A stretch of 64,000 nucleotides of DNA from Nonomuraea pusilla (GCF_900109355.1 NZ_FOBF01000015.1:62001-126000), one strand, 5' to 3'. Shown: positions 26,780-35,747, counted from the first letter of the stretch. Numbers and translations are program-made. Notes: generated from the letters alone by a model not told the origin.

Positions 26780-27696
26780 GACGCCGCCCCCGCCCGGTAG
26801 CGCTGCGGGCTGACGCCGTGCACCCGTTTGAACGCGGCGCTCAGCGCGAACGGGCTGCCGTAGCCGACCTTCCTCGCGACCGAGCCGACCGTCGCGTCGG
26901 GCGTGCGCAGCAGGTCGGCGGCCAGGGCGAGACGCCACTCCGTGAGGTACGCCATCGGCGGCTCCCCCACCAGCTCGGTGAACCGCCTGGCCAGCGCCGC
27001 GCGCGAGACGCCCACCTCGGCGGCCAGCGCGCCGACCGTCCACCGATGGGCGGGGTTGTTCTGCAGCATCCGCATCGCCCGTCCCACGACCGGGTCGCCC
27101 AGCGCCCGGTAGCGGGCCGGCGCCTCCCCCGTGGCGAACCACGACCGCAGCGCCGAGATGAGCAGCAGGTCGAGCAGCCGGTCGAGGACGGCCTCCTGGC
27201 CCGGCTCGTCCTTGACGATCTCCGCGCCGAGCAGCGGGATGACCGGGTCGCCCGAGCGCACGAGCAGCGGCGGCAGCGCGTCGAGCAGCCGCCTGCTCAC
27301 CTCCCCTTCGAACTGGTACGTGCCCGTGATCAGCACGGTGCCGCCGCCCGGGTCGTTGCCCCAGGTGCGTACGCCGAGGTCCATGGCCTGGTGGAGCGGC
27401 TCGCCTTCGAGCGTGGCGCAGCGCTGACCCGGGTGGATGACGACCTGCGGCCCGGTGGCGGGATGGTCGGCCACCGTGTACGGGTCGGGCCCGCGCAGGA
27501 TCGCCACGTCGCCGGGCGCGAGCCGCACCGGCTCGCCCGCGTCGGGCACCACCCAGGCGTCGCCGCGCACCATCGCGGCCAGCGTGAGCGGCGCCTCGTC
27601 CTCGATGCGCAGCGACCACGGCGGCGTCAGCAGCGACCGCAGCAGGAACGCCCCTCGGGCGCGCGGGCCGTCGAGCAGCGCGGCGAGCTGATCCAT
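26776..27696 (-). CDS. AraC-family transcriptional regulator
   Basis: A 306-residue regulator. The N-terminal cupin-type sensor domain includes PVRLAPGDVAILRGPDPYTVADHP. The C-terminal AraC/XylS domain has helix-turn-helix VGALAAEVGVSRAALARRFTELVG and a second helix pair ending YGSPFALSAAFKRVHGVSPQRYR. It diverges from the NAD(P)-binding gene at 27772, which it probably controls; AraC/SDR pairs of this layout are common. Its stop overlaps the HAD-like gene by 4 bp. Confidence 0.9.
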   Translation of the reverse strand: MDQLAALLDGPRARGAFLLRSLLTPPWSLRIEDEAPLTLAAMVRGDAWVVPDAGEPVRLAPGDVAILRGPDPYTVADHPATGPQVVIHPGQRCATLEGEPLHQAMDLGVRTWGNDPGGGTVLITGTYQFEGEVSRRLLDALPPLLVRSGDPVIPLLGAEIVKDEPGQEAVLDRLLDLLLISALRSWFATGEAPARYRALGDPVVGRAMRMLQNNPAHRWTVGALAAEVGVSRAALARRFTELVGEPPMAYLTEWRLALAADLLRTPDATVGSVARKVGYGSPFALSAAFKRVHGVSPQRYRAGAAS

Positions 27697-27701
27697 AAGT
27701 T

Positions 27702-27745
27702 AGACGATCGCATATGCCGATGCGCTTCTCAACCATGGATCGTCT
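27702..27745. promoter_or_regulatory. Separated inverted repeat in the AraC/NAD(P)-binding gene interval
   Basis: AGACGATC (27702-27709) is complemented by GATCGTCT (27738-27745) with 28 bases between. GCATATGC at 27710-27717 is palindromic too. The interval is only 75 bp between the divergent starts, so the arms are reasonable candidates for AraC-type half-sites. Confidence 0.4.
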
Positions 27746-27771
27746 CGGCTCCCTGCGGCTTACTTGGAGTC

Positions 27772-28586
27772 ATGACGAATCTCGTTGTGGGCGGCACGGG
27801 CAAGACCGGCCGCCGCGTCGCCGACCGGCTCACCGCTCTCGGCCTGCCCGTGCGGGCCGTCTCCCGCTCCTCCTCGCCCTCCTTCGACTGGGCGGACCGC
27901 GCCGGCTGGGGGGCCGCGCTCGACGGGGCCGAGGCGGCGTACGTGACCTACCAGCCCGACCTCGCCATGCCCGGCGCGGTCGAGGACGTGCGGGCCTTCA
28001 CCGAGCTGGCGGCGGCGCGCGGGGTGCGGAGGATCGTGCTGCTGTCCGGCAGGGGCGAGGCGGGGGCCGAGGCCGCGGAGCAGGTCGTGCGGGCGTCCGG
28101 GCTGGAGTGGACCGTCGTCAGGTGCGCCTGGTTCATGCAGAACTTCAGCGAGGGTCACCTGCTGGGGCCCGTGCTGGACGGCGTGGTCGCGCTGCCCGCG
28201 GGCGAGGTGGCCGAGCCGTTCGTCAACGCCGACGACATCGCCGACGTGGCCGTGGCCGCCCTCACCGGCGACGGGCACGCCGGCCGCGTGTACGAGCTCA
28301 CCGGGCCGAGCTGCTGACGTTCGCGCAGGCGGCCGACGAGCTGGCGAAGGCCGCGGGCAGGCCCGTCACGTACGTGCCGGTGACGGCGGCCGAGTACGCG
28401 GCGGGCGCCGTCGCGCAGGGCCTGCCAGAGGAGGAGGCGGAGGGGCTGGCCGCCCTGTTCGAGGAGGTGCTCGACGGCCGCAACGCGTACCTGGCCGACG
28501 GCGTGCGCGAGGCGCTCGGCCGGGCACCGCGCGGCTTCGCCGCCTACGCCGCCGACGCCTCCGCCGCCTGGTCGCCCACGTCCTGA
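27772..28586 (+). pseudogene. NmrA-like NAD(P)-binding protein gene with a one-base deletion
   Basis: The first frame (27772-28317) encodes MTNLVVGGTGKTGRRVAD, a NAD(P)-binding GxxGxxG start, and continues as a normal NmrA/quinone-reductase-2 type protein to LTGPSC and a stop. The family sequence then continues in the +2 frame from 28311 to 28586 (LLTFAQAADELAKAAGRPV). Adding one base near 28308 joins them as LTGPELLTF. The full product would be about 271 residues. The cause is a real deletion or a sequencing error. The truncated product lacks the C-terminal substrate region. It is divergent from the AraC regulator. Confidence 0.8.
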
Positions 28587-28715
28587 CCCGGCCACAACGC
28601 GCCAGGTCGCCCCCGGTCCCGGCCCGTCCGGGGGCGGCCCGTGGTGGCGCGTCCTGGTTGTTCACCTGTTTCCGCTAGCCTCACCTCGTCAATCCCGCGT
28701 ACGGAAGGTGTCGTC

Positions 28716-29546
28716 GTGATCGGCTGGCTGGAAGCGGTTGTCTTGGGGCTGGTCCAGGGGCTCACGGAGTTCCTGCCGATCTCCTCCAGCGCCCACATCC
28801 GGGTGGTCTCCGCGTTGGCCGGCTGGCAGGACCCCGGGGCGGCTTTCACCGCGGTCATCCAGCTCGGCACGGAGGCCGCGGTGCTCATCTACTTCCGCAA
28901 GGAGATCTGGGAGATCATCTCCACCTGGACCCGCTCCCTGTGGAACCGTGAGCTCCGCAACGACTGGGCGGCCCGCATGGGCTGGTACGTCATCGCCGGC
29001 ACCCTGCCCATCGGCGTCCTCGGCCTGCTGCTGAAGGACCAGATCGAGACGGTCTTCCGCGACCTGCGCCTGGTGGGCACCACGCTGATCGTGTTCGGCG
29101 TGATCCTCTGGGTGGCCGACCGCACCGCCCGCAACAAGCTCACGCTGGAGAAGCACCTGAGCTTCACCCACGCCATCGTGTACGGCTTCGCCCAGGCGCT
29201 CGCGCTGATCCCCGGCGTGTCCCGCTCGGGCGGCACCATCACCGCCGGCCTGCTGCTCGACTACCGCCGCGAGGACGCCGCCAAGTACTCCTTCCTGCTG
29301 GCGATCCCCGCGGTGCTGTCGTCCGGGCTGCTGGAGGTGAGCCAGATCGGCGAGAGCGCCGCGCCCGACTGGGGCCCGACGATCCTGGCGACGCTGATCT
29401 CGTTCCTCGTCGGGTACGCGGCGGTGGCGTGGTTCCTGCGCTACATCAGTCAGCACCGCTTCACCGGCTTCGTCGTCTACCGCATCGCGCTCGGCTTCTT
29501 CGTCATCCTGGCGGTCACCATGGGCTGGATCCCGGCGATCGGCTGA
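28716..29546 (+). CDS. uppP: Undecaprenyl-diphosphatase (BacA-type)
   Basis: A 276-residue membrane phosphatase that recycles undecaprenyl diphosphate to the monophosphate carrier for peptidoglycan synthesis and gives bacitracin resistance. The conserved (E/Q)-rich motif GLTEFLPISSSAH is at residues 15-27 and PGVSRSGG at 166-173; the latter holds the catalytic arginine. About eight helices. GTG 28716 is chosen with GGAAGG 7 bases upstream. Its 3' end overlaps the serine hydrolase gene by 32 bp on the opposite strand. Confidence 0.94.
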   Translation: MIGWLEAVVLGLVQGLTEFLPISSSAHIRVVSALAGWQDPGAAFTAVIQLGTEAAVLIYFRKEIWEIISTWTRSLWNRELRNDWAARMGWYVIAGTLPIGVLGLLLKDQIETVFRDLRLVGTTLIVFGVILWVADRTARNKLTLEKHLSFTHAIVYGFAQALALIPGVSRSGGTITAGLLLDYRREDAAKYSFLLAIPAVLSSGLLEVSQIGESAAPDWGPTILATLISFLVGYAAVAWFLRYISQHRFTGFVVYRIALGFFVILAVTMGWIPAIG

Positions 29547-30816
29547 CGCGTCCGGCCCGCACCGGGTGGCCCGCCCAGTTCAGCAGGACGTGCGAGCCGT
29601 CCGCGGCGAACTCCAGCTCGACCTCGCCCTTCATACTGGCGAAGTAGCGGGTGGGCGACATCGGCCGCAGTTCCGTCCTGGCCAGGCCGTGCACCTCCGC
29701 CACGAGGTGGTCGCCGTCCTGCGTGACGTCCATGGTGGAGGAGCGACCCATGTAGCGCATCGCGTAGCGGCCCAGGTAACGCTGGAAGACGCCGGGGTCG
29801 ACGGTGACGAAGACGCGCGCCGAGGGCGGCTCGTATGGTTCGTCGCGGGCGATGGCGGCCAGCCCGTGTCCGATCTCCGCGTACGCGCCGTTCTCGATGT
29901 TCGACAGCACGGTGACGAAGAGGTCGTCGCGCGGGTGGCGCGTCGAGACGCTGACGAAGCCGATGGTCCCGCCTGAGCTCTCGATGCGGTCCGGGCTCAC
30001 GAGGCAACCGTAGCCGTAGGAGCCGTCCTCGGCCGTGACGTGCGCGTGGGTCAGCGCGGCCAGCGAGTCCGGCCGCAGCAGGCCGCCGTGCCACAGGCCG
30101 CGCTGCCAGCGGTGCAGGTCCTCGACCGAGGAGCGCAGCGCGCCCGCGGCGTCCTGGTTCGAGTCGTCGAGGTGCGGGGTGGGGGCGAACCGTCCGTCCA
30201 CTGACATGTAGCCGGTCGCGACGTCGTGCGTGACGTCCAGGCCGGTGCGCTCCATACCGAGCGGTGCGAGGACGCGCTCGCGCAGGTGATGGCCGTACGG
30301 GCGGCGGGAGACGCGCTCGATCACCTCCCCGAGCAGCACCCAGCCGGAGTTGCTGTAGCTCATGCGCTCGCCGGGCGGGAACAGCGGCGGCAGGTCGCGG
30401 AAGCTCGCGATCACCTCCTGCCTGGTGCGGCGCGTCCCCATGACCCGGGTGAACCCCTCGGCGGTGATGTAGTCGGGGATTCCCGAGGTGTTGGTCAGCA
30501 GGTGGTGCAGGGTGATGCGGTCGCCGCCCGGGTAGCCCGGCAGGTACGCCGCGAGGGGGTCGGAGACCCGCAGCAGCCCGCGCTCCTGGAGCAGCAGCAC
30601 GTCAATCGCGGTGAACGTCTTCGTCTGCGAGCCGATGCGGAACGCGGTCGCGGGCGTGTTGGGCAGGCCCCGCTCCTGGTCGGCCTGACCGTACCCCTCG
30701 CTGAACAGCACGGTGTCGCCGCGTGCCACCAGGACCGCGCCGCTGAACCTGCCCAGCTCCACGTATGCCCGCACCAGCGCGTCCATCCGCTTGGCCGGGC
30801 GCGGTCGGAAGAGCAT
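29515..30816 (-). CDS. Serine hydrolase, class C beta-lactamase/DD-peptidase-like fold
   Basis: A 433-residue protein. The SxxK motif is GSQTKTF (S63, K66) and the YxN motif is MSYSNSG (Y154, N156), the catalytic set of the beta-lactamase-related serine hydrolases (PF00144). No signal peptide is seen, which favours an esterase or peptidase acting in the cytosol. GGAGG lies 5 bases before ATG 30816. It is divergent from a PadR regulator with operator-like repeats between them, so it is likely controlled by that regulator. The 3' end overlaps uppP. Confidence 0.87.
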   Translation of the reverse strand: MLFRPRPAKRMDALVRAYVELGRFSGAVLVARGDTVLFSEGYGQADQERGLPNTPATAFRIGSQTKTFTAIDVLLLQERGLLRVSDPLAAYLPGYPGGDRITLHHLLTNTSGIPDYITAEGFTRVMGTRRTRQEVIASFRDLPPLFPPGERMSYSNSGWVLLGEVIERVSRRPYGHHLRERVLAPLGMERTGLDVTHDVATGYMSVDGRFAPTPHLDDSNQDAAGALRSSVEDLHRWQRGLWHGGLLRPDSLAALTHAHVTAEDGSYGYGCLVSPDRIESSGGTIGFVSVSTRHPRDDLFVTVLSNIENGAYAEIGHGLAAIARDEPYEPPSARVFVTVDPGVFQRYLGRYAMRYMGRSSTMDVTQDGDHLVAEVHGLARTELRPMSPTRYFASMKGEVELEFAADGSHVLLNWAGHPVRAGRVSRSPGSSPW

Positions 30817-30829
30817 GACGCCTCCATAT

Positions 30830-30900
30830 TCAAGTTTGACTATTCAAGTTGGAGTATGAGAGCACGAGGGGACTGGTATGGTCAAGCTCGACTATCGAGG
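30830..30900. promoter_or_regulatory. Two related PadR-type operator sites
   Basis: Site 1 (30830-30848) is TCAAGTTTGACTATTCAAG; site 2 (30882-30900) is TCAAGCTCGACTATCGAGG, matching at 14 of 19 positions. Site 2 overlaps the padR ribosome-binding region (GAGGAGG). Site 1 also forms a direct repeat TATTCAAGTT (30827-30836 and 30841-30850) next to the serine hydrolase start. The arrangement suggests one PadR regulator controlling both genes. Confidence 0.55.
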
Positions 30901-30907
30901 AGGTGGG

Positions 30908-31465
30908 ATGTCCGCGACGCGGCTACTCGTCCTGGGCCTGCTCAACGAGGACCCCCGGCACGGGTACGAGATCAACCAGCTCGTCGCCGCGGGGGCGCTC
31001 GAACGGTGGACCGACGTCAAAGCGGGGTCTGTCTACCACGCGCTGACCAGGTTGGAAGCAGAAGGGCTCGCGGAGACCCGCGCCGAGGAACGCACCGGCG
31101 ACCGGCTGCGCCGCGTCTACGCCATCACCGAGGAGGGCCGCCGCGCCCTGCGCGTCCTGCTGAAGAAGGCCCTGGCCGGGCCGCCCCACTCCACCCGCTC
31201 CGACTTCGCTCTCGCGCTGTGCTGGCACGACCTGCTCAACCCGGCCGAAGCAGAGGAGGTGCTGGAGGCGGCGGCAGGCGCCGTGGAGGAGCAGCGCGCC
31301 GCCTTCGCCGCCGGACGCACCGCCAAGGCCGGGCTGTCGCCGCTGGCCGACGCGCTGTTCGCCAACGCCGAGGCGCACCTCGCGGCCGACGCCGAGCTGC
31401 TGCACGAGGTCAAGCGCTACCTGACCCGCACGCGCTCGGGCACCGCGGCCGGCTCCGGGCGGTAG
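30908..31465 (+). CDS. PadR-family transcriptional regulator
   Basis: A 185-residue winged-helix regulator. The N-terminal domain LLVLGLLNEDPRHGYEINQLV, SVYHALTRLEAEGL and RRVYAITEEGRRAL are the PadR HTH and wing; the C-terminal helical part is of the Vir_act_alpha_C type. ATG 30908 is chosen because GAGGAGG lies 4 bases upstream; ATG 30878 would put 10 odd residues before it. It is divergent from the serine hydrolase and overlaps the MFS gene 3' end by 49 bp on the other strand. Confidence 0.88.
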   Translation: MSATRLLVLGLLNEDPRHGYEINQLVAAGALERWTDVKAGSVYHALTRLEAEGLAETRAEERTGDRLRRVYAITEEGRRALRVLLKKALAGPPHSTRSDFALALCWHDLLNPAEAEEVLEAAAGAVEEQRAAFAAGRTAKAGLSPLADALFANAEAHLAADAELLHEVKRYLTRTRSGTAAGSGR

Positions 31466-32565
31466 GTGAGCAGGGTGAACAGCAGGGCCAGCAGGCCCAT
31501 CCCGGCCGCCACCGCCACCACGCCCGTCCTGCCGTACCAGCCGAGCACCCCGCCGCCCGCCAGTCCCGCGACGAACAGCCCGAGGTACTGCGCCGACGAC
31601 AGCAGCCCGAGCCCGATCGGGACGTTGTCCGGCACCGCCGCCACCGTCCTGTACTGCTGCGCGGGCGCGGTGAGCCAGCCCAGCGCGCCCCACAGGAACG
31701 CCCACGCCAGCGCGATCGGCAGAGCCAGGTTCGCCACCGGGATGAGCGCCAGGCACAGCGTGCCCGCGCCCAGACCGGCCAGCACCATCCTGCGCGGCCC
31801 GTACGCGTCGGTGAACCGCCCGCCGAGCTGGTTGCCGACGATGCCGCCGATCCCCCACGCCCACAGCACGGCGGGCAGCGGCAGGTCGATGAGCGACCCG
31901 ATGTAGGTGTAGGCGGTGAACGCGGCCGTGAACATCAGCAGCTGCGTCGTCAGCACCGCCAGCACCCGCCGGTCCGCCAGCGGCGCGAACCGCTCCGACA
32001 GCCGTCCCGTCGTCGGGACGCGCGCGTCGGGCACCAGCGCCGCGACGCCCGCGAACCCCGCCACGCCGAGCACGACGACCAGCCAGATCGTCGTCCGCCA
32101 GCCCGACACGCCGCCCAGCCAGGTGCCGAGCGGCACCCCGATCGCCGACGACACGGTCAGCCCGCCCATGACCAGCGCCAGCGCCCGCCCGCGCCGTTCC
32201 GGCGTGCTCAGCGCCGTCGCCACGCCCGACGCGGTGGGGGTGAACATCGCCGCGCCCGCCGCCGCGACGACCCGTGTGGCCATCACCAGCTCGTACGTGG
32301 GCGCGAGCGCCGTGAGCGTGTTGCCCAGCACGAACACGCCCAGGGCCAGCAGCAGCACGCGCCGCCGCGAAAGCCGGGCCGTCAGCGCCGCCAGCAGGGG
32401 GGACAGCACCGCGTACGCGAGGGCGAACACGGTCATGAGCTGCCCCGCGGCCGACGGCGACACGTGCAGCTCGGCCGAGATGGGCGGGAGCAGCCCCGCG
32501 GTGACGAACATGCCGGTGCCGACGGCGAAGTTCCCCGCCGCGAGCGGGTACAGCCGTGAACTCAT
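31417..32565 (-). CDS. MFS transporter, DHA1/AraJ-type exporter
   Basis: A 382-residue protein with about 12 helices. The N-terminal LAAGNFAVGTGMFVTAGLLPPI and motif ARLSRRRVLL (motif A variant) match the arabinose-efflux-like DHA1 exporters. GGAGG is 9 bases before ATG 32565. It is divergent from an ArsR regulator, with an inverted repeat between the two. It likely exports a small molecule or drug; the substrate is unknown. Confidence 0.88.
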   Translation of the reverse strand: MSSRLYPLAAGNFAVGTGMFVTAGLLPPISAELHVSPSAAGQLMTVFALAYAVLSPLLAALTARLSRRRVLLLALGVFVLGNTLTALAPTYELVMATRVVAAAGAAMFTPTASGVATALSTPERRGRALALVMGGLTVSSAIGVPLGTWLGGVSGWRTTIWLVVVLGVAGFAGVAALVPDARVPTTGRLSERFAPLADRRVLAVLTTQLLMFTAAFTAYTYIGSLIDLPLPAVLWAWGIGGIVGNQLGGRFTDAYGPRRMVLAGLGAGTLCLALIPVANLALPIALAWAFLWGALGWLTAPAQQYRTVAAVPDNVPIGLGLLSSAQYLGLFVAGLAGGGVLGWYGRTGVVAVAAGMGLLALLFTLLTYRPEPAAVPERVRVR

Positions 32566-32619
32566 GGGTGACGACCTCCGCCAGATTGTTGGGCGTTCAT
32601 CAAACTGACGTATAGTTGG

Positions 32620-32635
32620 ATTGTTGTCAAACAAT
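32620..32635. promoter_or_regulatory. Inverted repeat ATTGTT-GTCA-AACAAT, ArsR operator candidate
   Basis: Perfect 6-bp arms around GTCA, 24 bp before the ArsR gene start. A similar AGATTGTT occurs at 32583-32590. The site is A+T-rich against a very G+C-rich background and sits between the divergent MFS and ArsR genes. Confidence 0.55.
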
Positions 32636-32658
32636 TAGACGGAGGTAGGGTCAGCACC

Positions 32659-33009
32659 ATGCGTCTGCTGCCGCATCCCGCCGCCGCGGACATCGAGCTC
32701 ACCGAGGTCCTGCGCGCGCTGTCCGACCCCGTACGGCTGGCGGTCGTCGGCAGGCTGGCCGTCCGGGGCGAGATGAGCTGCAGCGACGCGGGCGACGAAC
32801 TGGGCGTCCACAAGTCCACGGCCTCGCACCACTACCGCACGCTTCGCGAGGCCGGCGTGGTCCTGACCAAGCAGGAGGGCCGCCTCCATCTCATGAGCCT
32901 GCGCCGCGCCGACCTCGACGCCCGCTTCCCCGGCCTCCTCGACGCCGTCCTGACCGCCTGCTCCCCGTGGCCGAGCCCCGTGGCCGAGCCCTGTGACCAA
33001 GCCCCGTGA
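32659..33009 (+). CDS. ArsR-family HTH regulator, first gene of the hrpB operon
   Basis: A 116-residue winged-helix protein. VLRALSDPVRLAVVGRLAV and GVHKSTASHHYRTLREAGVV are the ArsR HTH. No metal-binding cysteine pair of the ELCVCDL type is present; the segment MSCSDAGDELG has one cysteine, so sensing of a non-metal is likely. Its last codons overlap the hrpB-type helicase start by 4 bp (GTGA), an unusual coupling. It is divergent from an MFS exporter, which is its more probable target. Confidence 0.88.
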   Translation: MRLLPHPAAADIELTEVLRALSDPVRLAVVGRLAVRGEMSCSDAGDELGVHKSTASHHYRTLREAGVVLTKQEGRLHLMSLRRADLDARFPGLLDAVLTACSPWPSPVAEPCDQAP

Positions 33010-35747
33010 CTGAGCCCCTGCCCATCTACGGCGTGCTGCCCGAACTGCTCGACGTGCTCGACCGGCACCGCACCGCCGTGCTCACCGCCCCGCCCGGCAC
33101 CGGCAAGACCACCGTCGTGCCGCTGGCGCTCGCCGAGTCCGGCCTGCGGGTGCTCGTCGCCGAGCCGCGCCGCCTCGCCGTACGAGCCGCCGCCCGGCGC
33201 ATGGGCGTCAGCTACGCCGTACGCGGGGAGCGCCGCACCGGCGCCGACCGCAGGGTGGAGGTCGTCACCACCGGCATCCTCCTCCAGCGGCTCCAGCGCG
33301 ACCAGGAGCTGACCGGCGTCGACGCGGTCATCCTCGACGAATGCCACGAACGCCACCTCGACGCCGACACCGCGCTCGCGTTCCTGCTCGACGTCCGCGA
33401 CACGCTCCGGCCCGACCTGCGCCTGCTCGCGACGTCCGCCACGGCCGACGCCGGGCCGTGGTCGCGCCTGCTCGGCGGGCCCGTCGTCGCCGCGACCGGC
33501 GCGACCCACCCGGTGGAGACCGTCTGGGCGCCGCCGCCGCGCCCCGTCGCGCCGCCCCACGGCCTGCGGGTCGATCCCGCGCTGCTCGCCCACGTGGCCG
33601 CCGTCGTCGGCCGCGCACTCGCCGAGCACGACGGCGACGTCCTGTGCTTCCTGCCCGGCGTGGGAGAGATCGCCCGGGTCGCGGGCCTGCTGGCGGGCTC
33701 CCTGCCGGGCGGCGTCGAGGTGCTGCAGGTGCACGGCCAGGCCCCGGCGCGCGTCCAGGACGCCGTCCTGTCGCCCGGCGCGGGCCGGCGCGTGGTGCTC
33801 GCCACGTCGGTCGCCGAGTCGAGCCTCACCGTCCCCGGCGTACGGGTCGTCGTCGACTCGGGACTGGCCCGCGAACCCCGCACCGACCATGCCAGGGGGC
33901 TGGGGTCGCTCGTCACCGTACGCGTGTCGAGGGCGGCGGCCGACCAGCGCGCGGGCCGTGCCGGACGGGAGGCGCCCGGCACGGTGTACCGCTGCTGGAC
34001 CGAGGCCGACCACGCCCGCCTGGCCGAGCAGCCGCGCCCGGAGATCGCGCTCGCCGACCTGACGGGGTTCGCGCTGCAGGCGGCCTGCTGGGGCGTGTCC
34101 GACCCGTCCGCTATGGCCCTCCTCGACCAGCCGCCCGCCGCCGCCTTGTCCACCGCGACCCGCACCCTCCAGTCCCTGGGCGCCCTCCACCCGACCCCCT
34201 CGCCGCAGAACGCCAGCCCCTCCCCCTCACCCCAGCAGGACAGCAGCAGCCTCGATCCCGCCCCCTCACCCCAGGACAGCACCACCCGGCACCCCACCCC
34301 CTCACCCCAGCAGGAGAGCAGCGGCCTCGATCCCGTCCCTTCCTCGCAGGAGAGCAGGGCCCTTCGTTCCGCCTCCTCATCCCGGGAGGACGGCAGCGGC
34401 CTCCTGGCGGAGAGGGGCGCGGGCCCGGCCGAGACGCCCGGGGACGGGGTCGCGGCTCGCGGGCGGGTGATCCCGGCGGTGACGGAGCGGGGCCGGCGGA
34501 TGGCGCTCGCCGGGGTGCACCCCCGGCTCGCCCGCGCGCTGCTCGACCTCGGCCCCGAGGCGGCCGAGGTGGTGGCGCTCCTGTCGGAGCAGCTTCCCGG
34601 GGACGCGGGCGACGACCTGGTGGAGGCGTGGCGCGCGGCCCGCAGGGGCGGCACCCCCTTCGCCGCCCGCTGGCGCCGCGAGGCCGCCCGCCTCACCCGC
34701 ACGGCGGGGGAAGCCACCGAAACCACCGGGCCGTCCACCGGGCCGTCTGCCGTGGCGGGCGGGCGCGGGCGGGTGTCCGGGGGCGCTGGCGGACGGTACT
34801 CCGAGGAGGCGCTGGCCGGGACGGTGGTGGCGCTGGCGTTCCCCGAGCGGGTGGCGCGGCGCCGCGGCGGCGGGTACCTCATGGCGTCCGGCACGCAGGC
34901 GCAGCTCGCCGACGGCTCCCGGCTGGCGTCCGCGTCGTGGCTGGCCGTCGCCGTGGCCGACCGTCCCGCCGGGTCCGCCTCGGCCAGGATCAGGCAGGCG
35001 GTCGCCGTGGACGAGGAGATCGCCCGGCTGGCCGTCCCGGTGACGGTGAGCGAGGAGGTCGCCTGGCGGGTGCCTCCCGGCGAGCGGCGCGGCGACGTGT
35101 CGGCGCGGGTGGTGGAGCGGCTGGGCGCGATCGAGCTGTCGTCCGCCCCGCTCCCCGACGCCGACGTACGCGAGGCGCTGCTGCGCGGCCTGCGGACGGA
35201 GGACGTCCTGACCTGGACGCGCCAGGCCGTGGAGCTGCGGCACCGGCTGGCGTTCTGCCGCCGCGCCATCGGCGACCCCTGGCCCGACGTGGACGACCTG
35301 GTCGCCCTCGCCGACCGGTGGCTGGAGCCCGAGCTGTCGCGGGCGCGCCGCCGCGCCGACCTGGAGCGCATCGACGTGGCCGCGGCCCTGCGCAGGCTGG
35401 TGCCGTGGAGCGAGCGGCTGGAGGAGGTCGCGCCGGAGCGGATCGAGGTGCCGAGCGGCTCGTCCGTGAGGATCGACTACTCAGGCGAGCAGCCGGTGCT
35501 GGCGGTGAAGCTGCAGGAGCTGTTCGGCTGGGACGAGGCGCCGCGGATCGCCGGGGTGCCGCTGCTGGTGCACCTGCTGTCGCCCGCGGGCCGGCCGGTG
35601 GCCGTCACGGCCGACCTCGCGTCGTTCTGGCGCGACGGCTACCGTTCGGTACGGTCCGAGCTGCGCGGCCGCTACCCGAAGCATCCGTGGCCGGACGACC
35701 CCCTGACCGCCGAGCCCACCCGCCACGTCAAACGGAGCCGCCCATGA
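33006..35747 (+). CDS. hrpB: ATP-dependent helicase HrpB (DEAH-box family)
   Basis: A 913-residue DEAH-type helicase. Walker A is APPGTGKTT (residues 28-36), Walker B is DECH (111-114), motif III is SAT, motif VI is QRAGRAGR, and the C-terminal HrpB domain is present. Bacterial HrpB has no settled role. A segment of about 85 residues (roughly 396-480) rich in S, P, Q and D interrupts the protein between the helicase core and the following winged-helix region; it is encoded by the tandem repeat at 34193-34400. A second Gly/Thr-rich insert follows near 575-600. GTG start overlaps the ArsR stop. Confidence 0.9.
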   Translation: MTEPLPIYGVLPELLDVLDRHRTAVLTAPPGTGKTTVVPLALAESGLRVLVAEPRRLAVRAAARRMGVSYAVRGERRTGADRRVEVVTTGILLQRLQRDQELTGVDAVILDECHERHLDADTALAFLLDVRDTLRPDLRLLATSATADAGPWSRLLGGPVVAATGATHPVETVWAPPPRPVAPPHGLRVDPALLAHVAAVVGRALAEHDGDVLCFLPGVGEIARVAGLLAGSLPGGVEVLQVHGQAPARVQDAVLSPGAGRRVVLATSVAESSLTVPGVRVVVDSGLAREPRTDHARGLGSLVTVRVSRAAADQRAGRAGREAPGTVYRCWTEADHARLAEQPRPEIALADLTGFALQAACWGVSDPSAMALLDQPPAAALSTATRTLQSLGALHPTPSPQNASPSPSPQQDSSSLDPAPSPQDSTTRHPTPSPQQESSGLDPVPSSQESRALRSASSSREDGSGLLAERGAGPAETPGDGVAARGRVIPAVTERGRRMALAGVHPRLARALLDLGPEAAEVVALLSEQLPGDAGDDLVEAWRAARRGGTPFAARWRREAARLTRTAGEATETTGPSTGPSAVAGGRGRVSGGAGGRYSEEALAGTVVALAFPERVARRRGGGYLMASGTQAQLADGSRLASASWLAVAVADRPAGSASARIRQAVAVDEEIARLAVPVTVSEEVAWRVPPGERRGDVSARVVERLGAIELSSAPLPDADVREALLRGLRTEDVLTWTRQAVELRHRLAFCRRAIGDPWPDVDDLVALADRWLEPELSRARRRADLERIDVAAALRRLVPWSERLEEVAPERIEVPSGSSVRIDYSGEQPVLAVKLQELFGWDEAPRIAGVPLLVHLLSPAGRPVAVTADLASFWRDGYRSVRSELRGRYPKHPWPDDPLTAEPTRHVKRSRP
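34193..34400 (+). repeat. Intragenic imperfect minisatellite inside hrpB
   Basis: Repeating cassettes CCCTCACCCCAGCAGG, GGACAGCAGCAGCCTCGAT and CCCGCCCCCTCACC recur at spacings of about 50-60 bp, and two copies of AGCAGC/AGCGGCCTCGATCCCG are nearly identical. The translation repeats PSPQ(Q)DSS-LDPAPSPQ-like units. The reading frame stays open throughout. Confidence 0.75.

Noticed and set aside
34193..34400. Repeat array considered as CRISPR
   Set aside because: Units are adjoining and imperfect, with no unique spacers and no cas genes, and they lie in an open coding frame.
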